This document shows positions 27,013-36,498 of a DNA stretch of 64,000 nucleotides, in pieces. The translations under genes and the position numbers were made by a program. Below the pieces are notes generated by a model that was not told the DNA's origin, ran no database searches, and worked only from the letters and a program-made list of their open reading frames with translations. The DNA is from Bacteroidota bacterium (GTDB lineage Bacteria; Bacteroidota; Bacteroidia; Bacteroidales; Lentimicrobiaceae), in contig WSXX01000004.1 of assembly GCA_009773515.1 (NCBI GenBank), positions 1-64,000 of the forward strand. Direction: 5' to 3'. Each line of letters starts with the position of its first letter. The stretch's first letter is position 1.

Positions 27013-28077
27013 TTAGAATGTGAACTTTTCGGCAGTTATTCCAAAACAGAATATGGTTTTACTATTGAATACCTCACCTTGCTTGAGAACGGTCGAAGGA
27101 AAATGCGGCTGATTCGGAGAGTCAGGAAAGTGCTGTGTTTCTAGGGCTACGCCCATGTATTTGCCATATTTTAAGCCTTCATGTCCTGTGACTTCGGGAA
27201 TGTAAAACCCTGTATATAATTGCAGCGAAGGCTCATCTGTGAATATTTCCAGATACCGGCCACTTTCTTCTTCCTGAAGCAGGGCTACCTTAGTGATTAC
27301 TCCTTTGCTGGTTCCCAGTGCGTAGCTGTTGTCATAACCATAGGGCAGGGAGTCTATATCGCGTCCGATGGATTTGCTTTTGCTGAAATCATACGCTGTA
27401 TCTGAGATATCAAGAAATTTACCTGTTGGAATCAGCTCTTTCGTTTCAAGCATTCGTTGACTGAAAATGGTGAGCTTGTGCCCGGTAATTGGTTTGCGGC
27501 AGCCCGAAAGGTTAAAATAGGTGTGATTGGCAAGGTTGAGAACAGTTGCCTGATCGGTAATGGCACCAATTTCAATTGAAAGTTCGTTGCTGTTACTGAG
27601 TTTGTAGATAACGGTAACCGACAGATTGCCCGGGTATCCTTCTTCGAGGTGCGGGCTGGTATATTTCAGTTCAACGCTTTCAAATCCTTCTCCTGAAATT
27701 AGTTTTCCCTTCCAGATTTTCTTGTCAAATCCATTGATGCCACCGTGAAGTGCATTGCCGAGGTTGTTTGTGGCAAGTTTATATTTTTTACCGTCAATGG
27801 AAAACTCTCCATTTGCAATCCGGTTGGCATACCGGCCGGCAATGGCTCCAAAATACGGGCAATTGTTGGTGTAATCATCGTTCAGGTAGCCTTCGGCTGA
27901 ATCAAAACCCAATGCAATTTCACCGGAAACACCATGTTTATCCGGTGTTTGAATGGAGGTAATGATGGCGCCATAGTTTGAGATGCATATCTTAATGCCG
28001 TTCTCATTGGTGAGTGTATAGAGGTCGATTTCGTTGCCCGATGGATCAATGCCCCATTTTGTGATGTGTTGTTTCAT
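27013..28077 (-). CDS. galM: Aldose 1-epimerase
   Basis: The protein is 354 residues. Typical motifs: GRYANRIANGEF, NNLGNALHGGINGFDKKIW, the catalytic His in NLANHTYFNLSG, and the catalytic Glu in GVALETQHFPDSPN (about residue 313). It speeds interconversion of alpha and beta anomers of glucose or related sugars. No signal peptide is visible, so it is probably cytoplasmic. It is last in the minus-strand sugar operon, where it could equilibrate glucose anomers released by cellobiose phosphorolysis. Confidence 0.95.
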   Translation of the reverse strand: MKQHITKWGIDPSGNEIDLYTLTNENGIKICISNYGAIITSIQTPDKHGVSGEIALGFDSAEGYLNDDYTNNCPYFGAIAGRYANRIANGEFSIDGKKYKLATNNLGNALHGGINGFDKKIWKGKLISGEGFESVELKYTSPHLEEGYPGNLSVTVIYKLSNSNELSIEIGAITDQATVLNLANHTYFNLSGCRKPITGHKLTIFSQRMLETKELIPTGKFLDISDTAYDFSKSKSIGRDIDSLPYGYDNSYALGTSKGVITKVALLQEEESGRYLEIFTDEPSLQLYTGFYIPEVTGHEGLKYGKYMGVALETQHFPDSPNQPHFPSTVLKQGEVFNSKTIFCFGITAEKFTF

Positions 28078-28148
28078 GCTTTGCTCGAGTATGATTTCAA
28101 TTTCAGGTGCTTTCGGTTTTGAAATTTGGTTAATGAAGGCTCATTACC

Positions 28149-29078
28149 TTATCTGACACCTTTAACCTTCATTTTCAGGCTGTAAAGGTATTGTGAAGCG
28201 GTGATAAAAAGTGTATTCATATCTGTACCTCCAAAGCAAACATTGGCTGTCCATCCGGCATCGACTTTAATATGTTCGATTTGTATGCCCTGATCATTAA
28301 ATACCGTAACACCTTTCCCTGTCAGATAAATATTGCCTTTTTGGTCGATGGTCATTCCATCTGAACCGAGTTCTGCAAAAAGCTTTTTGTTTTTCAGGCT
28401 TCCATCTCGCTGAATGTCATACGCATAAGTTTTGTTCGCGCCAATATCGGCAACATATAATTTTTTGCCATCCGGTGTGCCGATAATGCCATTTGGTTTC
28501 ACAAGATCATCGGCAACCCGGCTCAGGGTTTTTCTATCGGGTGAAAGAAAATACACGTGTTCGCCGTCCTGCTCCATCTCTGAACTACGCAGCCAGTAAG
28601 GGCGCACATAAAGCGGATCGGTAAAATAGATGCCGCCATCAGGACGCACCCACAGGTCATTCGGGCCATTTAGTGTTTTGTCATTGTAATTTAAAACAAG
28701 AATTGTGTGGCTGGTGTCAGCGATCGTGATGCTCCACAACTGATTGTCCATATCGGCGCATGCAAGAAGATTTCCGTTCAGGTCGAAGTAAAGCCCGTTT
28801 GCTCTGCCGGAGTTTTCGAGAAAGGTTTCCAGCTTTCCTTCGGTTGTCCAGATGTGGATTTTATTGTTGGGCTGATCGGTAAAATAAACATTTCCTTTGC
28901 TGTCAACCGCCGGGCCTTCGGTAAAAGCAAATCCATCTGCAAGTTTAACCACCTTTTCTCCAGGGGCTATCAGTTTTGGACTTTTCTGAGAAAAACCCTG
29001 GCTAACAAAAGTCAGACAATACAGAAAGATAAATATCAACAACTGCGCTGAACGAATTTTTGATGTCATCTTCTCCAT
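28149..29078 (-). CDS. SMP-30/gluconolactonase-like exported protein
   Basis: The protein is 309 residues with a signal peptide ending near GFSQ. The six-bladed propeller wording is clear: LADGFAFTEGPAVDSKGNVYFTDQPNNKI, SGRANGLYFDLNGNLLACADMDNQL, LNGPNDLWVRPDGGIYFTDP, VKPNGIIGTPDGKKLYVADIG and GSDGMTIDQKGNIYLT. Conserved acidic and Asn residues in these loops bind a divalent metal and the lactone in characterised relatives. A periplasmic sugar lactonase is the usual annotation, but the substrate is unknown. It lies 53 bp after the GH3 gene. It hints that an aldonolactone may also be handled by this locus. Confidence 0.88.
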   Translation of the reverse strand: MEKMTSKIRSAQLLIFIFLYCLTFVSQGFSQKSPKLIAPGEKVVKLADGFAFTEGPAVDSKGNVYFTDQPNNKIHIWTTEGKLETFLENSGRANGLYFDLNGNLLACADMDNQLWSITIADTSHTILVLNYNDKTLNGPNDLWVRPDGGIYFTDPLYVRPYWLRSSEMEQDGEHVYFLSPDRKTLSRVADDLVKPNGIIGTPDGKKLYVADIGANKTYAYDIQRDGSLKNKKLFAELGSDGMTIDQKGNIYLTGKGVTVFNDQGIQIEHIKVDAGWTANVCFGGTDMNTLFITASQYLYSLKMKVKGVR

Positions 29079-29131
29079 ATTAACCGTTTAGAATTTATTA
29101 TTTATCGGCTGCCAATCGGCTTGTTGTCAGT

Positions 29132-31393
29132 TCACCATTCAATTGTGCCTTTCAGGGGCAGGTTATTTGATGCTGAACCTGTCGAAATTTCAAACAATCC
29201 GGGTTCAAGAACCCACTTCAGTTTTTCCGGATGGTAAAAACTAAAAGCCGATTCATCAAGTTCGATATTTACTTTGGCTGATTCTCCCGGATTAAGCGTT
29301 ACCTTTTCAAAACCTTTAAGTTCCTTCACCGGGCGGTCAACCGAGCTTTGTTTTTGATGAACATAAACCTGGGCAACCTCGGCACCAGTGCGTTTCCCGG
29401 TATTGGTAACAGTACATTGTACAATTACCTTGTTATCTTTTTTGGTTAACTTCAGGTCAGAAAAACCGAATGTTGTGTATGAAAGTCCATAGCCAAACGG
29501 AAACACTACTTCTTTATTTTTTGAATCGAAATACCTGTAGCCCACATAAATATCTTCGGTGTACTTAACTGTATTTTTCCCTGGAAATTCACCAACTGAG
29601 TGCGAGGGATAATCCAGATGTGAATTTGCAAATGTCATGGGTAGTTTACCGGAAGGATTCACCTCGCCAAAAAGTATTTGTGCTACGGCAGTACCACCTT
29701 CCATTCCGGGGTACCAGGCATGAAGATAAGCCCGTGTCTCAGGCAACCAGTTGTTCATCTCCACATTACTGCCTCCCCAAAGCACTACTGCTGTATTTTT
29801 ATTCACCTTGGTGATTTCCTGGATCAGTTTTTCCTGGCCAAACAACAGTTTCAGGTTCAGTTTGTCACGTGCCTCGGCGTCGTATGTGCCTTCGCCCCAT
29901 GGCATGCCATCGTGGCCATGAATCCAGCCACCAACAAAAATTACAGCATCAGCACTTTTGGCAATTTCAATAGCTTCCTGCAAGAGTTTGGCATTGGCTG
30001 TTTTTGCCAGGTCTGTACTTTTCTTGTTGTCTCTCGACTGTGAGGCTACCTCACTGGTATAACTTCTGAAAAGACTTTCATCATAATAGGGTTCATAACC
30101 TTCAGCAAAAATGATTTCGACATGGTCACCAACCAGTTTCTGAATACCTTCAAACGGTGTGATCTCATACAATGGCTTCACCTGAGAGCTTCCGCCTCTT
30201 TCAGCAAATTTACGTTTAGCATTATGGCCAATGATAGCAAGGGTTTTAATTTCTTTTTTATCAAACGGCAAAAGACCATCGTTTTTAAGCAGGACAATAC
30301 CTTCCTGAGCCACTTTTAAGGCCAGTTGCTGATGTTCCGGCACATTTCTTTTGCCCGGAGCATGATTTCCAAGTGCGGTTGTGCGAAACATCAGTCTCAA
30401 AACACGTTTTACTTTTTCGTCCACCACGCTTTCATCGATATCACCGTCTTCAATCATTTTTTTCGCATGTTTTGCAAGATAAAAATCATCGTAATCAGGA
30501 TTGCTGAACGACTTAAGCAGCTCTGTACCCATTTCTATGTCAGTTCCATTAAGCAGCGCTTCACGGGTGTCCTTCACTGAACCCCAGTCGCTGATGACAA
30601 CGCCGTCAAATCCCCAATCGCCTTTGAGCACAACATTGTTGAGGTATTCGTGATGGGTTGTGTACTGACCGTTGACTTTGTTGTAGGCGCCCATTACACT
30701 CCAAACATTGGCTTCCTGAACTGCCGCTTTAAAGGCAGGGAAATAGATTTCATTCAAAGCCCTTTTGCTTATTATTACATCAATATTATGGCGGTCGGTT
30801 TCCTGATTGTTTGCAGCATAATGTTTAACACATGAGGCAACGCCCTGTTCCTGAACGCCCTTTATATAACCAACTGCCATTGCGGCAGCATGAAAGGGGT
30901 CTTCGCTCAGGTATTCAAAATTTCGTCCGTTGAGTGGACTTCTGATGATGTTGACTCCAGGCCCGAGAATTATATTTTTACCCCTCTCCTTGGCTTCATT
31001 GCCTAAAACAACACCATATTCATAGCCCAGATTTTTGTTCCATGTTGAGGCCAGACAAATCCCAACGGGCAGGTAAGTGGCTTTGTCATCAGCATTTTCA
31101 AGCGCAAACCAGCCACGACCATGCTCATGACGCACGCCATGAGGGCCATCGGACATGACCAGTTCCGGAATACCAAGTCTGGATACGCCCCCTGAAGTGA
31201 AAGACGAACTTGCATGGATCAGACTGAGTTTTTCATCCAATGTCATCTTTGAAAGCAATTCTTTCACTTTTGTGTTTATAGGGTCTTCGGTTTTGTTGTT
31301 TGCTGTTTGTTTGAACCCGGTTGCTGATACAATCAACAATACAAGAAATAAAATGGCCGGGAATTTAGGGTTTTTCTGAAAAACAGTTAACAT
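29132..31393 (-). CDS. GH3 beta-glucosidase-type glycoside hydrolase
   Basis: The protein is 753 residues. The N terminus is hydrophobic (FPAILFLVLLIVSATGF) and probably an export signal. The GH3 N-terminal barrel contains VMSDGPHGVRHE, KHYAANNQETDRHNID and the nucleophile motif VVISDWGSVKD (Asp near residue 266). The GH3 C-terminal domain has EGIVLLKNDGLLPF, and a fibronectin-III-like domain ends the protein (VTNTGKRTGAEVAQVYV, LKGFEKV). It most likely removes terminal beta-glucosyl units from oligosaccharides in the periplasm. It follows the cellobiose phosphorylase gene by 3 bp. GH3 also includes beta-xylosidases; the neighbour argues for glucosidase. Confidence 0.93.
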   Translation of the reverse strand: MLTVFQKNPKFPAILFLVLLIVSATGFKQTANNKTEDPINTKVKELLSKMTLDEKLSLIHASSSFTSGGVSRLGIPELVMSDGPHGVRHEHGRGWFALENADDKATYLPVGICLASTWNKNLGYEYGVVLGNEAKERGKNIILGPGVNIIRSPLNGRNFEYLSEDPFHAAAMAVGYIKGVQEQGVASCVKHYAANNQETDRHNIDVIISKRALNEIYFPAFKAAVQEANVWSVMGAYNKVNGQYTTHHEYLNNVVLKGDWGFDGVVISDWGSVKDTREALLNGTDIEMGTELLKSFSNPDYDDFYLAKHAKKMIEDGDIDESVVDEKVKRVLRLMFRTTALGNHAPGKRNVPEHQQLALKVAQEGIVLLKNDGLLPFDKKEIKTLAIIGHNAKRKFAERGGSSQVKPLYEITPFEGIQKLVGDHVEIIFAEGYEPYYDESLFRSYTSEVASQSRDNKKSTDLAKTANAKLLQEAIEIAKSADAVIFVGGWIHGHDGMPWGEGTYDAEARDKLNLKLLFGQEKLIQEITKVNKNTAVVLWGGSNVEMNNWLPETRAYLHAWYPGMEGGTAVAQILFGEVNPSGKLPMTFANSHLDYPSHSVGEFPGKNTVKYTEDIYVGYRYFDSKNKEVVFPFGYGLSYTTFGFSDLKLTKKDNKVIVQCTVTNTGKRTGAEVAQVYVHQKQSSVDRPVKELKGFEKVTLNPGESAKVNIELDESAFSFYHPEKLKWVLEPGLFEISTGSASNNLPLKGTIEW

Positions 31394-31396
31394 GAG

Positions 31397-33820
31397 TTAT
31401 TTATTTAAGGTGACAAGAACATTGTAAATTTCCCCCTTTGACTTGCATGGCAGGGGTCCTTCCCATTTTTGTCCGTTCACAAAACAGTTTTGTTTTGAGC
31501 CTCCGACTTTTTGAACCTTTATGTGATAAGTATTCCCTCTGAATTTTCTGGTGACATTCAATTCCTTTATTTCTGATGGAAGGCATGGGTCAACGATTAA
31601 TCCTTCGTAATCAGGACGAATTCCCAGAATATACTGACTTATGGCATACAAATTCCAGGCAGCAGTGCCGGTAAGCCATGAGTTTTTTGCTTCACCGGGT
31701 TTTACAGCATCTTTTCCGGCTATCATCTGCGAATATACGTAAGGTTCGGTTTTATGCAGCTCGCTGATGTTTTCCAGATAAGCCGGAGTGATTCTTTTGT
31801 AATAATCAAAGGCTTTGTCGTTGTGTCCCAGCATGGTTTCTGCAATGATTATCCAAGGGTTGTTGTGGCAGAAAATACCTGCATTTTCTTTATAACCGGG
31901 AGGATAGGTGCTGATTTCTCCAAGATTAAGCTGATATCTGGTGTAAGCCGGATTAAGAAGAACGATTCCGTAAGGCGTCGCCAGCCGTTCCTCAACGCTT
32001 TTCAGCGCTTTTTCAGCCCTGCCATCCTCAGTTCCAACGCCAGCCATCACACAAAAACCCTGTGATTCAATAAAAATCTGGCCTTCCTCGTTTTCTTTGC
32101 TTCCAACCTTATTTCCATAGAAATCGTAAGCCCTCAGAAACCAATCTCCATCCCAGCCTGAAGAATCGATGGCTGCTCTCATTTTTTCAATCTGAATCTG
32201 GGCTTCTATGGATTCTTCTATTCGACCTGTCAATTCACAAATGCGTACAAATTCTTCACCATAAAGAATAAACATGCCGGCAATCATCACCGATTCTGCG
32301 GTGCGTCCAATCTGATTGTTGGTGGTTTGAAATGATTCACCCGGCTTATCTGAAAAGCAATTGAGGTTGAGACAGTCGTTCCAGTCGGCACGGCCAATAA
32401 GCGGAAGATTATGAGGGCCAAGGTTATTTACAACATGGTAAAACGAACGTTTTATGTGCTCAAAAATGGTGGCACCCTCTCCCTGATTGTCGAATGGAGC
32501 CAAGGCATCGAGCAGCGTCCAGTCGCCGGTTTCCTTGATATATGCAGAAACTGAGAGTATCAGCCAAAGGGGATCGTCGTTAAAATTGCCGCCAATTTCG
32601 TGGTTTCCTCTTTTGGTGAGGGGTTGGTATTGATGATATGCACTTCCATCGCTGAGTTGTGTGCTTGCCAGATCAATAATCCGCTGACGGGCCCATTCAG
32701 GATTCATATGAACCATTCCTATTATATCCTGATTCGAGTCGCGAAAGCCCATGCCCCGACCAATGCCCGATTCGAAATATGAAGTACTTCTGGAAAAGAA
32801 ATAAGTAACCATGCACTGGTACTGATTCCAGATATTCACCATGCGATCAAGCTTTTCATCACCCGAACTGATGTTCAGTTTTCCCAACAGTTCGTCATAA
32901 AATTTATTCAGATTCCTGAGTGCTTCATCCACCTGCTCCGAAGTTTTGAACAGGTTGATCATGTGATGGGCTTTGGTTTTGTTGATTACGTTGGGTTCAA
33001 TAAATTTCTCATCCTCTTTGTTTTCGACATAACCAAGTACAAAAACGAACTCTTTTTCTTCACCTGCTTCCAGTTCCATCTCAATAAAATGCGAAGCTAC
33101 CGGCGACCAGCCATGAGCGATTGAATTGCCGCTTTTTCCATTGCTTACCATTTCAGGATTGTCAAATCCGTTGTAAATGCCCAGAAAAGTCTCGCGATCG
33201 GTGTCAAATCCACTGATTTCAGCATTTACCGAGTAGAAAGAGAAGTGATTACGGCGCTCCCGGTATTCGGTTTTGTGATAAATGCAGGAGTCCTCTACTT
33301 CAACTTCTCCGGTGTTGAAGTTGCGCTGGAAATTGGTAGTATCGTCCAGCGCATCCCACAAAGCCCATTCGGCAAAAGAGTGCAGTTTGACAGTCTTTTT
33401 TTCAGAACTTTTGTTCTTCAGCTTCACACGAATAACTTCCCCATCAAATTCGATCGGCACAAAGTACAATACTTCAGCTTCCAGCAGGTTTAATTCACTT
33501 TTAATAACGGAATATCCTAATCCATGACGACATTCATACTTCTCCAGCTCAGTTTTAACGGGTTTCCAGCCGGGTGACCATATTTTACCGCCATCGTTTA
33601 TGTAGAAATATTTACCGCCATCATCAACCGGCACATTGTTGTACCTGATACGGGTGATTCTGCGTAAACGCGCATCTTTGTAAAAACTATATCCTCCTCC
33701 GGTATTGGACATAATGCTGAAAAATCCACCGGTTCCCATGTAATTGATCCATGGGTAAGGCGTTTTCGGGTTAGTAATTACATATTCCCTGTTGCTGTCA
33801 TCAAAGTGTCCGAATCTCAT
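31397..33820 (-). CDS. Cellobiose phosphorylase (GH94)
   Basis: The protein is 807 residues, the usual length of cellobiose phosphorylases, with no signal peptide, so it is cytoplasmic. The N terminus is very like characterised cellobiose phosphorylases: [34 protein letters not shown] and [17 protein letters not shown]. The general acid Asp lies in [12 protein letters not shown] (near residue 480), and the later QFxGGR-type region is represented by [12 protein letters not shown]. The reaction is cellobiose plus phosphate to alpha-glucose 1-phosphate plus glucose, saving one ATP compared with hydrolysis. The identification as the cellobiose rather than chitobiose or cellodextrin enzyme rests on my memory of family sequences. 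Confidence 0.92.
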   Translation of the reverse strand: MRFGHFDDSNREYVITNPKTPYPWINYMGTGGFFSIMSNTGGGYSFYKDARLRRITRIRYNNVPVDDGGKYFYINDGGKIWSPGWKPVKTELEKYECRHGLGYSVIKSELNLLEAEVLYFVPIEFDGEVIRVKLKNKSSEKKTVKLHSFAEWALWDALDDTTNFQRNFNTGEVEVEDSCIYHKTEYRERRNHFSFYSVNAEISGFDTDRETFLGIYNGFDNPEMVSNGKSGNSIAHGWSPVASHFIEMELEAGEEKEFVFVLGYVENKEDEKFIEPNVINKTKAHHMINLFKTSEQVDEALRNLNKFYDELLGKLNISSGDEKLDRMVNIWNQYQCMVTYFFSRSTSYFESGIGRGMGFRDSNQDIIGMVHMNPEWARQRIIDLASTQLSDGSAYHQYQPLTKRGNHEIGGNFNDDPLWLILSVSAYIKETGDWTLLDALAPFDNQGEGATIFEHIKRSFYHVVNNLGPHNLPLIGRADWNDCLNLNCFSDKPGESFQTTNNQIGRTAESVMIAGMFILYGEEFVRICELTGRIEESIEAQIQIEKMRAAIDSSGWDGDWFLRAYDFYGNKVGSKENEEGQIFIESQGFCVMAGVGTEDGRAEKALKSVEERLATPYGIVLLNPAYTRYQLNLGEISTYPPGYKENAGIFCHNNPWIIIAETMLGHNDKAFDYYKRITPAYLENISELHKTEPYVYSQMIAGKDAVKPGEAKNSWLTGTAAWNLYAISQYILGIRPDYEGLIVDPCLPSEIKELNVTRKFRGNTYHIKVQKVGGSKQNCFVNGQKWEGPLPCKSKGEIYNVLVTLNK

Positions 33821-33863
33821 GCCGTAGTTTGTATTTAGTCGTTGTTAATGCAGAAATAATAAT

Positions 33864-35468
33864 TTATTCATTGTTTCTGCGGTTAGTCAATTCCACTGTA
33901 ATTTCATCCATTTTCGATTGTGTCAACGGATAAAGTGTCATAAGCCCGGCTGCAAGCAATGCGATGATAGCCGGCACCCAACTCATTAGCATCTTAATTC
34001 CTGGGATTGCCCCCTGAATTGCTGCGTTATCTTGTCCGTCATAATGAAATGCACCCAGCATCAGGCCAATAATTGCGCCGGCAATTCCACCGCCAAACTT
34101 AGTGGCAAATGATCCGGCTGAGTAAATAAGGCCGGTTGCCCGACGGTTGTTTTTAAACTCTGAATAGTCTGCTGCATCGCCTAACATTGCAAAAAACAGG
34201 GTAGGAAATATGGCCGATGCAAATTCAGAAATCATGCCCAGTGCGAAAATCGGGTAGATATCAGAAGGGCTGCAGAAAAACAGCAGCGAATTTACTACCG
34301 CCGAAAAAATCAGGGCGTAGATAAAAAGATTGCGTTTTCCGAACTTTTTTCCAAGCATGCCTGTAATCATTGCTCCGGCAATGGACGCCAGCATCAGCCC
34401 GACTAGATATGAGCCTGCCAGAAGCTGATCATTCAGGTAATGAGAGAAATAGATTACTACAATTCCCTGTTTAATTGAATTGTAAACATTAAACAAAAGT
34501 CCGATTACCAATAAAACCAACCAGGGCTTATTGCTTATCAGATCCTTTAAATCCTGCCTTAAATTGGTTTTCTGGTTTTTGGGAGGTTGCACCCTTTCGC
34601 GGGTTGTGTAAAATGTGATGAACATAAACAGCGAAAGAAAGGCTGCCATTATGTATATGGAATTGCTGTAACCTCGCTTCTGATCAATAATGGATATTTT
34701 TTCTGCCACAATATCCTTTTCACCTTCCACCAGAAAAACATAATTTGAATCGGCTTTCATCGAAAAGCTTACCGAATTTGACGGTTCTTGTGTTGCCTGG
34801 CTCCCGGCATGATCCATCCATGAAAAAAGCGCAACACCATCTTTTGTTTTAATGTTTACATTCTCCACATCTTCCGATACTGATACCGTAACCAGATACC
34901 TGTCGCCATTTAGTTCATTTATGCGGACTTCAGGATTTACATTGCCAAAATGAGCCACCAGAAACAACAGCGCGCCCTGAACAATCATCCCTCCGGCGAA
35001 AGCTCCTACCATGCGGTACGATCCAAGTATGGTTCTTTCTTTGTCATCGCCGGTAATAACTGCCATTAGTGCGCCATAGGGGATGTTGTTGGCCGTGTAA
35101 ATGAGGGTAAACAGAATGTAGGTAACGTAAGCGTAGATTATTTTGCCGGTTGTGGATAAGTCAGGAGTGGTGAACAGCAGCGACAAAACAATGCCCAGCG
35201 GAATTGCGGTCCATAAAATCCATGGGCGGAATTTTCCGTACCGGGTATTTGTGCGATCGCCGATCACGCCCATCGCAATATCACTTATTCCATCGCTGAA
35301 ACGGGCAACCAGCATCAATAAACCAACCGCAACCGGGCTAATTCCAAAAACATCGGTATAGAAAACAAAAAGAAAAGTAGCCACACCCCGCCATGCAATA
35401 TTTGCTGCACCATCGCCTAAAGCGTATCCAATTTTCTCTTTGAAAGTAATTTTGCTGGAGTCGGCCAT
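33864..35468 (-). CDS. GPH-family sugar:cation symporter (MFS) with an inserted soluble domain
   Basis: The protein is 534 residues, against about 450 for ordinary GPH-family symporters. The N-terminal half has KIGYALGDGAANIAWR, the conserved DGISDIAMGVIGDRTNTRYGKFRPW motif and NNIPYGALMAVITGD. The C-terminal half has AMLGDAADYSEFKNNRRATGLIYSAGSFATKFGGGI. Between about residues 172 and 262 there is an extra polar, beta-rich stretch (FGNVNPEVRINELNGDRYLVTV to EKISIIDQKRGYSNS) in place of a short loop. The likely substrate is cellobiose or glucose, because the next genes are cellobiose phosphorylase and beta-glucosidase. It follows the Nudix regulator by 48 bp. Confidence 0.9.
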   Translation of the reverse strand: MADSSKITFKEKIGYALGDGAANIAWRGVATFLFVFYTDVFGISPVAVGLLMLVARFSDGISDIAMGVIGDRTNTRYGKFRPWILWTAIPLGIVLSLLFTTPDLSTTGKIIYAYVTYILFTLIYTANNIPYGALMAVITGDDKERTILGSYRMVGAFAGGMIVQGALLFLVAHFGNVNPEVRINELNGDRYLVTVSVSEDVENVNIKTKDGVALFSWMDHAGSQATQEPSNSVSFSMKADSNYVFLVEGEKDIVAEKISIIDQKRGYSNSIYIMAAFLSLFMFITFYTTRERVQPPKNQKTNLRQDLKDLISNKPWLVLLVIGLLFNVYNSIKQGIVVIYFSHYLNDQLLAGSYLVGLMLASIAGAMITGMLGKKFGKRNLFIYALIFSAVVNSLLFFCSPSDIYPIFALGMISEFASAIFPTLFFAMLGDAADYSEFKNNRRATGLIYSAGSFATKFGGGIAGAIIGLMLGAFHYDGQDNAAIQGAIPGIKMLMSWVPAIIALLAAGLMTLYPLTQSKMDEITVELTNRRNNE

Positions 35469-35516
35469 AGTTTATTGTTGATCAGTGGTGTCTTTTGGTA
35501 CTATGCAGAGGAACGT

Positions 35517-36251
35517 TTAATAGGATAGGATCAGTTTGTCCTTTTTTGTTCTTTCATAAACATCTTTGCTGAAAATGAAAACCTGAGCTGCACGGTGTGC
35601 CACTCCTTTTTGCTTTTCATTCAGCGGAATCACAAATTTCATCTGTGCTACTTTTTTGCTGAAATTTCTACGGTCGATTTTAGTGCCTAAAATAACTTCG
35701 TAGAGGCTTTGCATTTCGCTGAGGGTAAATTTTTCAGGAAGAAGTTCAAATCCGATGGGTTCATGACGAAGTTTATTCCTCAGGAAATCCAGCGCCATCG
35801 ATATCATTTTTGCATGATCGAAGCCAAGTTCAGGAAGTTCGTCAATCGGAAACCAAACGGTATCCTGATGTGATGTATCGGGCATTAAAACCGAGCTGTC
35901 AACCAAGGAGCAGTAACCAACAGAGATAACATGATCAGATACCATAGGATATTTTTTCTTAATCCATAATTGGTCCCTCTCATTTAGAACACGGTCGGTT
36001 TCACCAAAAGTATAGAACTGTTCAAGAAATATATTCTCAAAACCGGTCTTGTCTTTTAGTACGCGAGAAGCAGCATCGTTGATATTTTCTCCTTTATAAA
36101 CGTGATGCCCCTGCACGGTATAATCGGTAAAAACCACCTCGGCGGTTTCAGAATCTTTTAATTCGCGCTTGGTGAGAAGCACATTTAAAGTTTTGTTGCT
36201 GAATCCGAAGATCACGCAATCTACCGAGAGATTATTAATAAACGCGTCCAT
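35517..36251 (-). CDS. NrtR/AraR-like Nudix-fold transcriptional regulator with degenerate Nudix box
   Basis: The protein is 244 residues. The N-terminal Nudix fold (about 5-150) has VDCVIFGFSNKTLNVLLTKR and GHHVYKGENINDAASRVLKDKTGF. The C-terminal region (about 165-244) is a winged helix: FTLSEMQSLYEVILGTKIDRRNFSKKVAQMKFV. In active Nudix enzymes the box is G-x5-E-x7-RExxEE-x-G. Here the REVQEE-type core reads RVLKDK, so hydrolase activity is unlikely and the fold is probably a ligand sensor. Relatives include NrtR (ADP-ribose) and AraR of Bacteroides (arabinose). It heads the sugar operon and is divergent from susC, with matching operator-like sites at both promoters. Confidence 0.9.
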   Translation of the reverse strand: MDAFINNLSVDCVIFGFSNKTLNVLLTKRELKDSETAEVVFTDYTVQGHHVYKGENINDAASRVLKDKTGFENIFLEQFYTFGETDRVLNERDQLWIKKKYPMVSDHVISVGYCSLVDSSVLMPDTSHQDTVWFPIDELPELGFDHAKMISMALDFLRNKLRHEPIGFELLPEKFTLSEMQSLYEVILGTKIDRRNFSKKVAQMKFVIPLNEKQKGVAHRAAQVFIFSKDVYERTKKDKLILSY

Positions 36252-36262
36252 AAAATTAGTTA

Positions 36263-36315
36263 TGTGTAAAAAATACGCAATGCAAATTTATATACTTTTA
36301 TTTAGAAAATACAAA
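36263..36315 (-). promoter_or_regulatory. Promoter and operator-like site of the Nudix regulator operon
   Basis: On the minus strand TTTG (36315-36312) and TAAATTTG (36290-36283) are 21 bp apart. The site TGCGTA-N5-TACACA occupies 36279-36263, starting 3 bp past the -7 element and so covering the expected transcription start. Its halves are inverted repeats with one mismatch in six. The same arrangement occurs at the susC promoter. Confidence 0.65.
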
Positions 36316-36425
36316 AGTACAAAAAAAAAGGTGTTTTCAGAAGTAAAGTAAAGAGACTGAAAAACAATTACTTAAAAATTGAATAATTTAGAATGGATAT
36401 AAATAGCATAAAATATTTGCATAAG

Positions 36426-36476
36426 TTTGTTTTTAACAAATTTTATGTATTTTTGCCATTGTGTACATTATACATT
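36426..36476 (+). promoter_or_regulatory. Promoter and operator-like site of susCD
   Basis: TTTG (36426-36429) and TATTTTTG (36448-36455) are 18 bp apart, a good Bacteroidota promoter. The site TGTGTA-N5-TACATT lies at 36460-36476, 4 bp past the -7 element. With flanks, both sites share the order TTTGC(C)ATTGYGTA-N5-TACAYW. A repressor bound here would block initiation. Confidence 0.68.
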
Positions 36477-36498
36477 AACTAAAAACCGAGGGTCATTT

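Noticed and set aside
29132-33820. Chitobiose rather than cellobiose utilisation
   Set aside because: The GH94 N terminus resembles cellobiose phosphorylases, and there are no GH18, GH20 or amino-sugar genes in the operon. It cannot be fully excluded without an assay.
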